NCBI RefSeq assembly: GCF_030409835.1
Contig: NZ_JAUFQO010000002.1
Location: 1 to 64,000 of the forward strand
Source of the DNA: Lutimonas halocynthiae
Lineage (GTDB): Bacteria; Bacteroidota; Bacteroidia; Flavobacteriales; Flavobacteriaceae
Length of the DNA stretch: 64,000 nt
Direction: 5' to 3'
Made by a program: the position numbers and the translations under genes. Position 1 is the first letter of the stretch. The number at the start of each line of letters is the position of its first letter. This document shows, one piece after another, positions 16,791 through 25,892 of the stretch. The notes beneath the pieces are model-generated. The model did not search any database. It had not been told where the DNA came from and saw nothing but the letters and a program-made list of their open reading frames with translations.

Positions 16791-17992
16791 CAACTTTTCT
16801 CTTCTTCTGAAACTTTAAGCTGAATCAAAAACGTCGTCCCAACACCAATCTCTGATTTCTTAACATAAATGCGTCCTTTGTGGTAATCACTAATGATTCT
16901 CTTGGTAAGTGATAGTCCGAGACCCCAGCCTCGTTTTTTAGTAGTGTAGCCAGGTTCGAATATTTTTTTCTGTAAGCGTTTTGGGATACCTTTTCCTGTA
17001 TCCGATATGGTGATGATGGCATTTGAGTTTTCCTGAACTACATTGATATCAATTTTACCTTTTCCTTGCATGGCGTCAATGGCGTTTTTGACCAAATTTT
17101 CTATTACCCAGCTGTAGAGCTGCAGGTTAAGATCTACATAAATAGGCTTGTCATTTTCTGTGTTGAATGTAAATTCTATTTGTTTAAAGCTTCGAGATCG
17201 GATGTAATCAAATGCGGTATCTGTCTCTTTAACGATATCATGTTGTGTCAGTTTGGGTATAGAACCAATCTTAGAGAAACGATCAGCAATGGTATTTAAA
17301 CGATCAACATCTTTTTCGATTTCCTTTACGGTATCTTCTTCCACTTCTTCCATCCGAAGTAATTCGACCCAACCCAACAGTGAAGAAAGCGGTGTGCCAA
17401 TTTGATGCGCCGTTTCTTTAGCCATACCAGCCCACAATTTGTTCTGCTCAGCTATCTTATTCGATTTAAAGGCGAGGTAGATAATTGTTCCGAATAGAAA
17501 TAAAATCAGTAATAAGGCAAAAGGATAATACTGTAGTCTGTTTAATAAGTCAGAATCTCGGTAGTATATTTTTTGAGTGATATTAACGTTGTCGAGTTGA
17601 AAGTTCACCACCAATGGTTCGTTTTCTTCCATCATGATCTGAAGCTGACGGCTCAGGTATAACCTGTCATCAACATCTAATTTGGTAAATCCTTTATTGT
17701 TTTCAACATCCAGATTCGCCCAGCGGTTAATGTCTCCGTTTTCATAGGTAATGATCATTGGGATGCTCCTGTTACTTTGAATGATCTTCTGTTCTAAAGA
17801 AACATCGATATCCAAATCAGGGGTGTTGAAATTCTCATAAGCCGTAGCCAAGACTTCCATCTTAATACGCTCTTCGCTCTTGAATTTTCTGAAAAATTGA
17901 TTCGTATTCCATAAAATGGAAGAAACAATTAAAAAAGACGCCAAGATAAGCGCCCACTTGATAAGAGTTTTACTGCTAGGGAGGTGAATCAT
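16790..17992 (-). CDS. orphan membrane sensor histidine kinase
   Basis: 400 residues from ATG 17992. TM1 near 14-32, a periplasmic sensor segment of about 110 residues, TM2 near 155-173, then the dimerisation helix with phospho-accepting His in KETAHQIGTPLSSLLGW, N-box ENLVKNAIDAM, G1 ISDTGKGIPKRL, F-box KKIFEPGYTTK and G2 GWGLGLSLTKRI. It should autophosphorylate in response to an envelope signal. No response regulator gene is adjacent, so the partner is elsewhere. Transcribed away from the flavin reductase gene with about 100 bases between them. Confidence 0.92.
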   Translation of the reverse strand: MIHLPSSKTLIKWALILASFLIVSSILWNTNQFFRKFKSEERIKMEVLATAYENFNTPDLDIDVSLEQKIIQSNRSIPMIITYENGDINRWANLDVENNKGFTKLDVDDRLYLSRQLQIMMEENEPLVVNFQLDNVNITQKIYYRDSDLLNRLQYYPFALLLILFLFGTIIYLAFKSNKIAEQNKLWAGMAKETAHQIGTPLSSLLGWVELLRMEEVEEDTVKEIEKDVDRLNTIADRFSKIGSIPKLTQHDIVKETDTAFDYIRSRSFKQIEFTFNTENDKPIYVDLNLQLYSWVIENLVKNAIDAMQGKGKIDINVVQENSNAIITISDTGKGIPKRLQKKIFEPGYTTKKRGWGLGLSLTKRIISDYHKGRIYVKKSEIGVGTTFLIQLKVSEEEKS

Positions 17993-18092
17993 TGAGAGCA
18001 AATATATAATATTCTAGAATTATAACTTAATATTAGTAAGCATATTATGTGTAAAAAAAAATATGGCTATTTTTGTTAAAAAATAAGCCCAA

Positions 18093-18950
18093 TTGTTAAC
18101 AATTCACCCCAAAGACACCCCGACAGCCAAGCTACATGGCTATTTATTATCCGCTGTAGCGCCTAGACCAATCGCATTGGCAAGTACTATTGATAAAGAT
18201 GGTAAACCAAATGTTTCTCCTTTTAGCTTTTTTAATGTGTTTAGCGCGAACCCACCTGTGCTGATTTTTTCTCCAGCCAGAAGGGTAAGAGACAATACAA
18301 CAAAACACACTTTGGAAAATGCAAAAGCAACAAAAGAAGTGGTGATCAATGTTGTGAATCATGATATTGTTCATCAAACTTCATTATCGAGTACTGAATA
18401 TGGGCAAGGTGTAAATGAATTTGAAAAAGCGGGCTTTAGCATGCTAGCCTCAGAGAAGGTTACACCTTTTAGAGTGAAGGAATCTCCTGTTCAGTTTGAG
18501 TGTAAAGTTTTAGAGATTAAAGAACTTGGAAATCAGGGAGGCGCCGGTAATCTGATTATTTGTGAGGTGGTTTGCATGCATATTGATGAATCAATTCTCG
18601 ATGAAAATGGAAATATTGATCAGGTAAAACTCGATTTAGTGGCCAGAGCCGGCGGGAGTTTTTATAGCAGGGCTAAGGATTCATTTTTTGAAATTCCGAA
18701 ACCTATTCTCCAAAAGGGTATTGGTGTAGACGCTTTACCTGCAGCGGTGAGAAATAGCAATGTGCTAACAGGAAATAACCTGGGTCAACTTGCAAATGTT
18801 GAGTTGCTGCCAAAAGAGAGCGATGTTAATAAGTTTATGCAAGACAATCCTCAATATATGGCCTCAAAAATAAATGAAAAGCATAAATTTGCTCAAGAGT
18901 TCTTACAAAAGAATGATGTAGAAGGTGCCTGGAAGGTACTTTTAAGTTGA
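18093..18950 (+). CDS. flavin reductase-like (FMN-binding split-barrel) protein
   Basis: 285 residues. The start is TTG: an in-frame stop at 18084 leaves no other choice, and MLTIHPKDTPTAKLHGYLL matches the usual family start. Conserved PRPIALASTIDKDGKPNVSPFSFF (read in part), NPPVLIFSP and NVVNHD are the split-barrel FMN site. Members are found as NADH:flavin oxidoreductase components or unknown flavoproteins. Part of a conserved core order with DUF3127 next. Confidence 0.88.
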   Translation: MLTIHPKDTPTAKLHGYLLSAVAPRPIALASTIDKDGKPNVSPFSFFNVFSANPPVLIFSPARRVRDNTTKHTLENAKATKEVVINVVNHDIVHQTSLSSTEYGQGVNEFEKAGFSMLASEKVTPFRVKESPVQFECKVLEIKELGNQGGAGNLIICEVVCMHIDESILDENGNIDQVKLDLVARAGGSFYSRAKDSFFEIPKPILQKGIGVDALPAAVRNSNVLTGNNLGQLANVELLPKESDVNKFMQDNPQYMASKINEKHKFAQEFLQKNDVEGAWKVLLS

Positions 18951-18974
18951 ATAAAAAAAGAAGACAATTAAGAA

Positions 18975-19346
18975 ATGGAAGTAACTGGAAAAATCAAAAA
19001 GATTGACGAAACCAAAACATTTGGTAACAACGGATTTAGAAAAAGAGAATTGGTAATTACTACTGATGAACAATATCCTCAAATGTTAATGATCGAATTT
19101 GTACAAGATAAATGTGATCTATTGAATAGTTTTAAAGAAGGTGAAGAGATTAAAGTAAGTATTAATCTTAGAGGTAGAGAGTGGATCAATCCTGAAGGGG
19201 AAGCTAAATATTTCAATTCTATCCAAGGATGGAGAGTTGAGAAAGTTCAAGCTGGAGCGCCAGGTGCCGTGCCACCAATGGATGCTGCAAGTTTTGCACC
19301 TGCAACAAGTGTAGACGAAAATGAGCCAGACGATCTTCCTTTTTAG
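18975..19346 (+). CDS. DUF3127 protein (SSB-like)
   Basis: 123 residues. MEVTGKIKKIDETKTFGNNGF, KRELVITTDEQYPQ and the GREWINPEGEAKYFNSIQGW block are the DUF3127 pattern. The fold is predicted to be OB-like, and the acidic tail ending DENEPDDLPF closely resembles the C-terminal tip of single-stranded DNA-binding proteins. This suggests docking to SSB-interacting enzymes, although DNA binding has not been seen here. Follows the flavin reductase by 24 bases and ends in a strong terminator. Confidence 0.9.
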   Translation: MEVTGKIKKIDETKTFGNNGFRKRELVITTDEQYPQMLMIEFVQDKCDLLNSFKEGEEIKVSINLRGREWINPEGEAKYFNSIQGWRVEKVQAGAPGAVPPMDAASFAPATSVDENEPDDLPF

Positions 19347-19370
19347 AGTTAGAAAGTTTTTAAAATAAAT

Positions 19371-19410
19371 AAAAACCATCAATCGTCAGATTGGTGGTTT
19401 TTGTATTTTT
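19371..19410 (+). terminator. terminator after the DUF3127 gene
   Basis: Arms 19371-19384 and 19389-19402 pair over 14 bp with one G-U and loop GTCA, followed by a T-rich tail. It lies 25 bases after the stop. Confidence 0.85.
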
Positions 19411-19586
19411 ATACCAGGATTATATAATAGAACTTTGTTATGAGGTTGAAACCACAATAAAATATGACTTTTTAGTAGTTTATGCATAGCATCGTTATGG
19501 TTAAACTTCAAAAAGTAATGAAATGGTATATTTTACAATGGTTTCAAGACGTAATAAATTTTCTATTGCATAAAACGGGTTAAAGT

Positions 19587-20228
19587 ATGGTATTGTTAGG
19601 TAAAGAGTTGGTTTTTCCTCCTGTTGAGATGGCTAGTGTCGAAGGCATACTTGCTTTTGGCGGAGACCTTCGGCCTGAAAGATTGATTTTGGCTTATCAA
19701 AACGGAATCTTTCCCTGGTATAACGAAGGGGAACCTATTATTTGGTATTGTCCGGAAGAGCGTATGGTTTTATTTCCTCAAGAACTGAGGATATCAAAAA
19801 GCATGCGTCAGCTTATGCGAAACAATACTTTCAGGATAACAACCAATACTGCTTTTGAACAAGTGATTTCTCAATGTCAAAATAGTCCAAGGAAAGACCA
19901 ATTAGGCACTTGGATTACTGATGATATGAAACAAGCCTATTTAAAATTACACGAGCTCGGATTCGCCAAATCCGTTGAAGTATGGCAAGATGATCAATTA
20001 GTTGGTGGCTTATATGGGATTGATTTAGGCCATGTTTTTTGCGGAGAAAGCATGTTTAGCAAAGAGAGCAATACCTCTAAATTAGCCTTTATCCATTTGG
20101 TTCAGGAACTTCAAAAGAAAGATTATAAACTCATCGATTGCCAGGTCTATAATGAGCACCTTGAAAGTCTTGGGGCCAGGGAAATTCCGAGGAGTGAGTT
20201 TATGGGTTTTTTAAGGGTTAAGGATTAA
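19587..20228 (+). CDS. aat: leucyl/phenylalanyl-tRNA-protein transferase
   Basis: 213 residues, normal length. LAFGGDLRPERLILAYQNGIFPWY, WYCPEERMVLFP, GTWITDDMKQAYLKLHELGFAKSVEVW and GVFCGESMF-like block (HVFCGESMFSKESNTSK) are all family signatures; the pieces are quoted only in part. The enzyme attaches Leu or Phe to N-terminal Lys/Arg and so feeds proteins to ClpS/ClpAP, as the N-end rule adaptor step. Confidence 0.96.
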   Translation: MVLLGKELVFPPVEMASVEGILAFGGDLRPERLILAYQNGIFPWYNEGEPIIWYCPEERMVLFPQELRISKSMRQLMRNNTFRITTNTAFEQVISQCQNSPRKDQLGTWITDDMKQAYLKLHELGFAKSVEVWQDDQLVGGLYGIDLGHVFCGESMFSKESNTSKLAFIHLVQELQKKDYKLIDCQVYNEHLESLGAREIPRSEFMGFLRVKD

Positions 20229-20514
20229 GGACTAAGTGTTAAGTGTTAAGTTTTAAGTGAGAAGGGGTAAGGGATTTAAGATTGGACCCGCCTGCCGGCG
20301 AGGCAGGGATTGGTGAATTTGTAGCTCCCCTCTCGAGAGGGGTTGGTTCGACTTTAGGAGAACCGGGGTGTGTAAGTAGATTTTTTTGAATGAACTTAGG
20401 ATAACCAAGAGAAAATAAAGAATTTCAGGGCCGATGAAAGGAATGATTTGGTTTTATATATATTAGATTTATAAATAGTTCAAAAGTGGTCAGTACTATT
20501 TAGGCATCGACACT
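20229..20514. repeat. intergenic repeat cluster with REP-like palindromes
   Basis: Three things lie here. 20226-20260 has tandem TTAAGTG-type repeats. 20281-20307 is the second, inverted copy of the 27-bp REP-like element at 16764-16790. 20327-20342 is the perfect palindrome CCCCTCTCGAGAGGGG, followed by GGTT and later GGGGTGTGT, a type I recall as dispersed in Bacteroidota. No gene is visible. Confidence 0.7.
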
Positions 20515-20557
20515 TCAAAAATCTGAAATCTTCAATCTTCAATCTCCAATCAAAAAA
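20515..20557 (+). repeat. third copy of the S23-associated repeat
   Basis: TCTTCAATCTTCAATCTCCA with a following ATCAAAAA matches the right flank of the four-helix-bundle gene (13064-13105) in the same orientation. No four-helix-bundle gene is near this copy. Confidence 0.65.
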
Positions 20558-20584
20558 CTATATTTGTTGCTGTAAACAAAAGTT

Positions 20585-20911
20585 ATGGACATAAAGAATG
20601 CACAACTCGCAGTTGATGAATGGATCAAGACTCATGGAGTTCGGTACTTCAATGAATTAACCAACATGGCCCAACTCACTGAAGAAGTGGGCGAGGTGGC
20701 TCGAATCATTGCAAGGCGCTATGGAGAACAAAGTGAGAAAGAAAGTGATAAAAACAAGGATTTAGGAGAGGAGCTAGCGGATGTTATGTTTGTCGTGCTG
20801 TGTTTAGCCAACCAGACGGGTATAGATCTTCAGGATGCATTTGATAAAAAACTTGATCTGAAGACAAAGAGAGACCATGATAGACATCATAATAATGATA
20901 AATTAAAATAG
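20585..20911 (+). CDS. MazG-like nucleotide pyrophosphohydrolase
   Basis: 108 residues. The all-alpha NTP-PPase pattern is clear: LTEEVGEVARIIARRYGEQ with E-x-x-E, then LGEELADVMFVVLCLANQTGIDL with E-x-x-D, the four acidic metal ligands. The C-terminus KRDHDRHHNN is typical of this short branch. It would hydrolyse non-canonical NTPs to NMP and pyrophosphate. Two bases separate it from the next small gene. Confidence 0.9.
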   Translation: MDIKNAQLAVDEWIKTHGVRYFNELTNMAQLTEEVGEVARIIARRYGEQSEKESDKNKDLGEELADVMFVVLCLANQTGIDLQDAFDKKLDLKTKRDHDRHHNNDKLK

Positions 20912-20912
20912 A

Positions 20913-21149
20913 ATGAAAAAGAGTTTTAAGGATCTTACCTTTCTTCAAACATTTTTAGCCATTGCAGTTCTTTTTTTAGTGATTGTGATACTAATAGAGT
21001 TTTTGTACGGCCTCACTAGCTTGACTTTTGAGGAGGCTATTGCAGGTTTAAGCAACCCTAAATACTTGATTAGAAAATTAGTAGGATCAGTAATATACGC
21101 ATTGATCATGACATTCTATTTTAAGCGAAAGCGAAAAAAAACAGCATAA
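20913..21149 (+). CDS. small two-helix membrane protein
   Basis: 78 residues with hydrophobic segments near 12-32 and 52-70 and a basic KRKRKKTA tail. Located tightly between the MazG-like gene and aroA, so part of one operon. No family recognised. Confidence 0.7.
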   Translation: MKKSFKDLTFLQTFLAIAVLFLVIVILIEFLYGLTSLTFEEAIAGLSNPKYLIRKLVGSVIYALIMTFYFKRKRKKTA

Positions 21150-21150
21150 A

Positions 21151-22356
21151 TTGATTAAGAAATTAGCCCATCATAAAGGAAATATTTCGGGAGAGATATT
21201 TGTTTCCGGTTCGAAAAGTGAATCCAATAGATTACTTATACTGCAGCGTTCATTTGCAGATTTGACCTTAAAGAATTTATCAAATTCTGATGATACCAAG
21301 TACCTTGGAAAGGCCTTGACTGGAGAAAGTGAGATTGTTGACATCAGCCATGCAGGAACCGCCATGAGATTCTTAACGGCTTATTTTGCTGCCAAAGAGG
21401 GTAGAGAAGTTGTCTTAACGGGTTCTCATCGAATGCAAAACAGACCTATAAGTATCCTGGTGGATGCTTTGAGATCTCTGGGTGCGGATATATCCTATAA
21501 AGATAAAGAAGGTTACCCACCACTTATCATAAAAGGAAAAGAGTTGGTTAAATCAGAGGTGGCTATTCAGGGAAATGTAAGTAGTCAATATATTTCTGCT
21601 TTATTACTGATGGCGCCGGGTTTAAAAAATGGATTGAAGGTTCAGTTGCTTGGTGAAGTGACTTCAGTACCATATATCAACATGACCTTAGCCTTATTAA
21701 AAGAGCTGGGTGTAGCATATAGTTGGAACGGCAATTCAATAAAAATTAACCCTTTAAAATCTATGGCTAAGGCTGAAATGACAGTCGAATCTGATTGGAG
21801 TTCAGCATCTTATTTTTATAGCCTTGTGGCCTTAAGTAATGAGGGTGAAGTAACGTTGCATTCATATAAAGAGAATAGTTTGCAGGGAGATAGCTCATTG
21901 GTTGAGACTTATAAGCATTTTGGAGTAAGCACCCAATTTGACAAGGATAAAATCACTTTACGTAAAGTTGATCACAAGGTTGAGCCACTTCGATTAGATT
22001 TAAGTGATTCACCAGATTTGGCACAAACCATAGCTGTTACTTGCTTTGGTTTAGGCATAGCCTGTGACCTAACAGGTCTTCATACTTTAAAAATTAAAGA
22101 AACCGACCGATTAGTAGCACTGGAACAGGAATTGACTAAATTAGGTGCTGCTATTACAGTTACAGATAAAAGCTTGCACTTAGCAACTGGTAATAAGATT
22201 AACAAAGACGTATTAATTGAAACTTACGATGACCATAGAATGGCTATGGCTTTTGCGCCTTTGGCTTTAAAATTGCCTATTCAGATTGATGACGCCGAGG
22301 TGGTAACAAAATCATATACCGATTTCTGGGCTGATTTTGAATCGGTGCTAGTCTAG
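21151..22356 (+). CDS. aroA: 3-phosphoshikimate 1-carboxyvinyltransferase (EPSP synthase)
   Basis: 401 residues. GSKSESNRLLIL binds the substrate, HAGTAMRFLTAYFA and LTGSHRMQNRPISILVDALR are the PEP/phosphate contacts, SDWSSASYF, SDSPDLAQTIAV and LKIKETDRLVAL follow, and YDDHRMAMAFAPLAL lies near the C-terminus. It joins shikimate-3-phosphate and PEP in the chorismate pathway. Start is TTG, one base after the previous stop; the short N-terminus is common in this phylum. Confidence 0.96.
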   Translation: MIKKLAHHKGNISGEIFVSGSKSESNRLLILQRSFADLTLKNLSNSDDTKYLGKALTGESEIVDISHAGTAMRFLTAYFAAKEGREVVLTGSHRMQNRPISILVDALRSLGADISYKDKEGYPPLIIKGKELVKSEVAIQGNVSSQYISALLLMAPGLKNGLKVQLLGEVTSVPYINMTLALLKELGVAYSWNGNSIKINPLKSMAKAEMTVESDWSSASYFYSLVALSNEGEVTLHSYKENSLQGDSSLVETYKHFGVSTQFDKDKITLRKVDHKVEPLRLDLSDSPDLAQTIAVTCFGLGIACDLTGLHTLKIKETDRLVALEQELTKLGAAITVTDKSLHLATGNKINKDVLIETYDDHRMAMAFAPLALKLPIQIDDAEVVTKSYTDFWADFESVLV

Positions 22357-22358
22357 CG

Positions 22359-22425
22359 AGGTGATCGGAGCTGAGGTGATGGGAAGTGAGGTGATCGGAG
22401 GTGAGCACCTCAGCTCCGATCACCT
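22359..22425 (+). repeat. 20-bp-arm hairpin after aroA
   Basis: Arm AGGTGATCGGAGCTGAGGTG (22359-22378) pairs perfectly with 22406-22425. The 27-base loop contains another GAGGTGATCGGAGGTGAG half-unit. It begins 2 bases after the aroA stop and has no T-tract. A sibling hairpin with one compensated base-pair change lies right after the AraC gene at 27877-27930. Confidence 0.85.
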
Positions 22426-22448
22426 GAGTTCCTAGAAAATTAGTTTTG

Positions 22449-22489
22449 ACCCCTTCACTTAAGTGAGGGGCTCACTTAAGTGAAGGGGT
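22449..22489 (+). repeat. 19-bp-arm hairpin before mscS
   Basis: Arms 22449-22467 and 22471-22489 pair perfectly over 19 bp around loop GGG. Each arm contains the palindrome CACTTAAGTG, so several alternative foldings exist. It ends 16 bases before the mscS ATG and would lie in its leader. No T-tract on either side. Confidence 0.8.
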
Positions 22490-22505
22490 GACAAAAAACA
22501 GCATT

Positions 22506-23336
22506 ATGGAAAACATACAACAGTTTTTAGAATTTGAATTACTGCACAGTGGCACCTATGTGATCTCGGTGTTTACAATCGTCAGAATCTTATTGATAAT
22601 AATTATTTCAAGCATTCTGTTGTGGGTCATCAGGAAAACTCTGATGAGAAAGAATATATTTCAGAGCCTTGATACTGGAACCGCCTATGCCATTTATCAG
22701 ATTGTCAAATATTTTATTTGGGTAATCGCATTTGGATTAATTCTTGAAACTATTGGTATAAGAGTTACCGTTTTGATAGCGGGTTCTGCTGCCTTATTAG
22801 TGGGTGTTGGTTTGGGCTTGCAACAAACCTTTAACGATGTGATTTCTGGAGTAATTCTGTTATCTGAAAGATCCATCAAAATTGACGATATACTTGAGAT
22901 TGACGGAGATATTGTAAAGATACAGGACATTGGGCTGAGAACTTCAAAAGGGCTGAATCGCGATCAGATTTCGATCATCATTCCAAACTCTTTGATCACC
23001 ACCAACAAAGTGATCAATTGGAGTCACCAAACCAAACACAATCGTTTTAGGATCAGTATAGGAGTTTCTTATGAATCTGACGTTGACTTGGTAACAGAAG
23101 TACTTAAAAAATGTGCCCTGGAAAATGAACATGTCGATAAGAGAGACGGGGTTGAAGTACAACTGTTAGATTTTGCAGATTCTTCGCTGAATTTTCAACT
23201 GTTATTTTATAGTGATGAAATTTTCAGGATAGAAAAGATCAAAAGCGATATCAGAAAGGTCATTGTTCGGAAGTTTCATGAGAACAATATTATTATTCCG
23301 TTTCCACAAAGGGACCTTCACATTAAAAAAAGTTAA
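22506..23336 (+). CDS. small-conductance mechanosensitive channel
   Basis: 276 residues from ATG 22506 (MENIQQFLEFELL); an in-frame GTG at 22488 overlaps the hairpin and is less likely. Three membrane helices, then the pore helix with the Gly/Ala pattern SAALLVGVGLGLQQTFNDVISG, the beta domain DILEIDGDIVKIQDIGLRTS and the C-terminal alpha/beta domain ending IPFPQRDLHI. This is the MscS layout: a tension-gated channel that relieves osmotic downshock. Confidence 0.93.
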   Translation: MENIQQFLEFELLHSGTYVISVFTIVRILLIIIISSILLWVIRKTLMRKNIFQSLDTGTAYAIYQIVKYFIWVIAFGLILETIGIRVTVLIAGSAALLVGVGLGLQQTFNDVISGVILLSERSIKIDDILEIDGDIVKIQDIGLRTSKGLNRDQISIIIPNSLITTNKVINWSHQTKHNRFRISIGVSYESDVDLVTEVLKKCALENEHVDKRDGVEVQLLDFADSSLNFQLLFYSDEIFRIEKIKSDIRKVIVRKFHENNIIIPFPQRDLHIKKS

Positions 23337-23346
23337 TATTTTTAAA

Positions 23347-24141
23347 TTATAGGATACCTGGAACTGAACCTCCATCAACCTTAATAGCGGCTCCATTTGT
23401 TGCAGCACTTAAAGGGCTTGATAAAAATAAGGCCATGTCAGCTATTTCCTTGGGTTGGGCGAAGCGTTGAAGCAACGAACTGTTCCGATCAGTTTTGAAA
23501 AAATTCTCAGCGACCTGTGCTTCTGTTTTACCATCTTTACTTGCCTGATCTTTTAAAAACTCAACAGCTCCTTCGGTTAAAGTAGAACCTGGAAGAAGCG
23601 AATTAACTGTTACTTTAGTCCCTTTTGTGGTTTGTGCAAGACCTCTTGACAAGCTAAGCAAAGCAGTTTTAGTAGTGCTGTATGCAATAAGATCGGCAGG
23701 TACCAATTGGGCACACTCACTGGAAACAAATAGTATTCTGCCCCAGTTTTGAGCAATCATTTTAGGTAAAAAGAACCTTGATAATTGAACCGAACTCATG
23801 ACGTTGACCTGAAACATTTCGTGCCAGTCAGTATCTGTTGTTTCCTCAAAAAGTTTAGAAGCAAAAATGCCAACATTATTTATCAGGATATCAATTTGCG
23901 GGATGGCTTCTTGAATAATTTCAATAGCATTTGAGTCTTTAAAATTAGCTGCGATACCTGAAACGTTAGCATTTGAAACTGATGCTTTTAACTTATCAAT
24001 GGCATTGTCAACCGAATTTTGAGTACGCCCGTTAATGAAGACATGAGCTCCTTCTTTCAAGAACCCTTCTGCCATGGCAAAGCCAATACCAGAAGTTGAT
24101 CCAGTTATGAATACTGTTTTATGTTGAAGTTCTAATTCCAT
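23347..24141 (-). CDS. short-chain dehydrogenase/reductase
   Basis: 264 residues from ATG 24141. TGSTSGIGFAMA binds the nucleotide, NNVGIF is the NNAG-equivalent, and VSSECAQ plus YSTTKTALLSLSRG give the catalytic Ser and Tyr-x-x-x-Lys. The tail VDGGSVPGIL is typical. The ATG lies one base before the symporter stop, so the two are one operon with the dioxygenase. Likely oxidises or reduces an alcohol/ketone of the imported compound. Confidence 0.93.
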   Translation of the reverse strand: MELELQHKTVFITGSTSGIGFAMAEGFLKEGAHVFINGRTQNSVDNAIDKLKASVSNANVSGIAANFKDSNAIEIIQEAIPQIDILINNVGIFASKLFEETTDTDWHEMFQVNVMSSVQLSRFFLPKMIAQNWGRILFVSSECAQLVPADLIAYSTTKTALLSLSRGLAQTTKGTKVTVNSLLPGSTLTEGAVEFLKDQASKDGKTEAQVAENFFKTDRNSSLLQRFAQPKEIADMALFLSSPLSAATNGAAIKVDGGSVPGIL

Positions 24142-24142
24142 T

Positions 24143-25831
24143 TTATGAGATAATTCCAATTGGGCTAAAAAGTATCCAAAGGGTTAAAACACAAGCGATC
24201 AATAACACAGTGAGAAGTGCATCAGTTGACCATGTGATTTTAAAGTTTAATTCTTCTTTTTTAAACGTAACAAGCTCTAATAATTCGGCCTTTTTTGGTA
24301 TTCCAAGCTTACTAAAAAGCATCAGTACTGCAACACTAAATACAAACAGAATGATGGCATAGTGTAGAAAGTTTATATCGAGCATGATTTGAATAAGACT
24401 GTCTTGTTCGAGTATGATAATTCCTTCTTTACTCAAATATTCAGTCACAAGTCTGAACATTCCAAGAGCAAAACCAGACCATAATGCAATAATGGCTCCT
24501 GTAGCATTGATCCATTTAAAGAAAAGACCAAACAAGAATACCGCGGCAATAGGAGGCGAGATATAGGCCTGAACACTTTGCAAATAATGAAAGAGCCCGC
24601 CACCCATTAGGGTTTTCATAAAAGGAATCCATAAAAAACTGGCAATAACAAGTACTAAGGTAGCCAGTTGGCCTACCCAAACTAGTTCTTTTTCACTGGC
24701 CTGCGGTTTCCATTGCTTGTAAAAATCAAAAGTGATTAGGGTAGAAGATGAATTAAAAGCAGAAGACAAAGAACTCATCAAGGCAGCCAATAATCCAGAA
24801 ATGGCAAGTCCTTTTAAACCGATGGGTAAAAAGCCAGTGATCATGGCAGGTAAAGCCTGATCAGGATTGTCTAGAGAAAAATTAAGCATTCCTTTTTGGG
24901 CCAATGCATAAGCGATGACTCCTGGAATAAAAAATATAAATACAGGAAGCAACTTTAAAAATCCAGCAAATAAGGTTCCCCTTCGGGCATTACTGATGTC
25001 TTTAGCGGATAAGGTTCTTTGTACGATGAACTGATCGGTACACCAGTACCATACACCTAAAATAGGAGCGCCAAAAAGCATGCCGGTCCAAGGGTAAGAT
25101 GTATCATCTGAAGGTCTCCATAAATTAAAGAATCTTTCTACTGGAGGGTTTTCAGGTTTGCTTGCAGCCTCAGTAAGGGTGTCCATCAAGGCATTCCAGC
25201 CTCCGATCTCCATTAAACCATAATAAGTTACTGCACCCGTTCCGGCCAAGAGAATAAAGGTTTGAATCATATCTGTATAGATGACCGCCTTCAACCCTCC
25301 CAGAACCGTGTAAAAACCGGTAGCAACGATGGTGATAATGGCACCTGTCCAAAAGGAAATACCCATTGTTTCAAAAACTAGGGCTCCCGCAAAAATGATC
25401 AATGAAATTTTGGTGATCACATAAGCCAATACCGAAATTACTGAAAGATAGTTTCTACAAGCTTTTGAATAGCGAATCTCAAGGAATTCAGGCATGGTAT
25501 ATACCCCGGCTCTTAAATAAAAAGGAACAAAAACCCAACCCAACAGGATCAGTATAAGGGCAGCAATGATTTCAAAATTTGCCTGAGGCATTTCGCCCCT
25601 GGCTCCGGCTCCTGATACGCCAATAATGATTTCCGAACCTATATTAGACGAGAATAAGGAGGCTCCTATGACGAACCAACCGGCTGTTTTTCCTGCCAGA
25701 AAATAGTCTTTGGAATCTCTCGGACCTTTGTTTTTTCTGCTTCCTCTAGACACCCACCAGGCGATCCATAATATGATCGCGAAATAAATGAGCACTATAG
25801 ATATATCAATAAAATGTAGGTTACCCAGCAT
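24143..25831 (-). CDS. sodium:solute symporter (SSS family)
   Basis: 562 residues with 13 or more membrane segments. SSNIGSEIIIGVSGAGARGEM near residues 60-80, YTVLGGLKAVIYTD and GLLAALMSSLSSAFNSSSTL are SSS marks, the last including serines that usually bind the second sodium. SGLT-like symporters import sugars, inositols or other organic solutes with sodium. Middle gene of a dioxygenase-symporter-SDR operon. Confidence 0.93.
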   Translation of the reverse strand: MLGNLHFIDISIVLIYFAIILWIAWWVSRGSRKNKGPRDSKDYFLAGKTAGWFVIGASLFSSNIGSEIIIGVSGAGARGEMPQANFEIIAALILILLGWVFVPFYLRAGVYTMPEFLEIRYSKACRNYLSVISVLAYVITKISLIIFAGALVFETMGISFWTGAIITIVATGFYTVLGGLKAVIYTDMIQTFILLAGTGAVTYYGLMEIGGWNALMDTLTEAASKPENPPVERFFNLWRPSDDTSYPWTGMLFGAPILGVWYWCTDQFIVQRTLSAKDISNARRGTLFAGFLKLLPVFIFFIPGVIAYALAQKGMLNFSLDNPDQALPAMITGFLPIGLKGLAISGLLAALMSSLSSAFNSSSTLITFDFYKQWKPQASEKELVWVGQLATLVLVIASFLWIPFMKTLMGGGLFHYLQSVQAYISPPIAAVFLFGLFFKWINATGAIIALWSGFALGMFRLVTEYLSKEGIIILEQDSLIQIMLDINFLHYAIILFVFSVAVLMLFSKLGIPKKAELLELVTFKKEELNFKITWSTDALLTVLLIACVLTLWILFSPIGIIS

Positions 25832-25892
25832 GAATAATTGTTAGAGTTTTGGTCAATGTTATAAATGTAGGGATTATTTACCTAATCTGATT

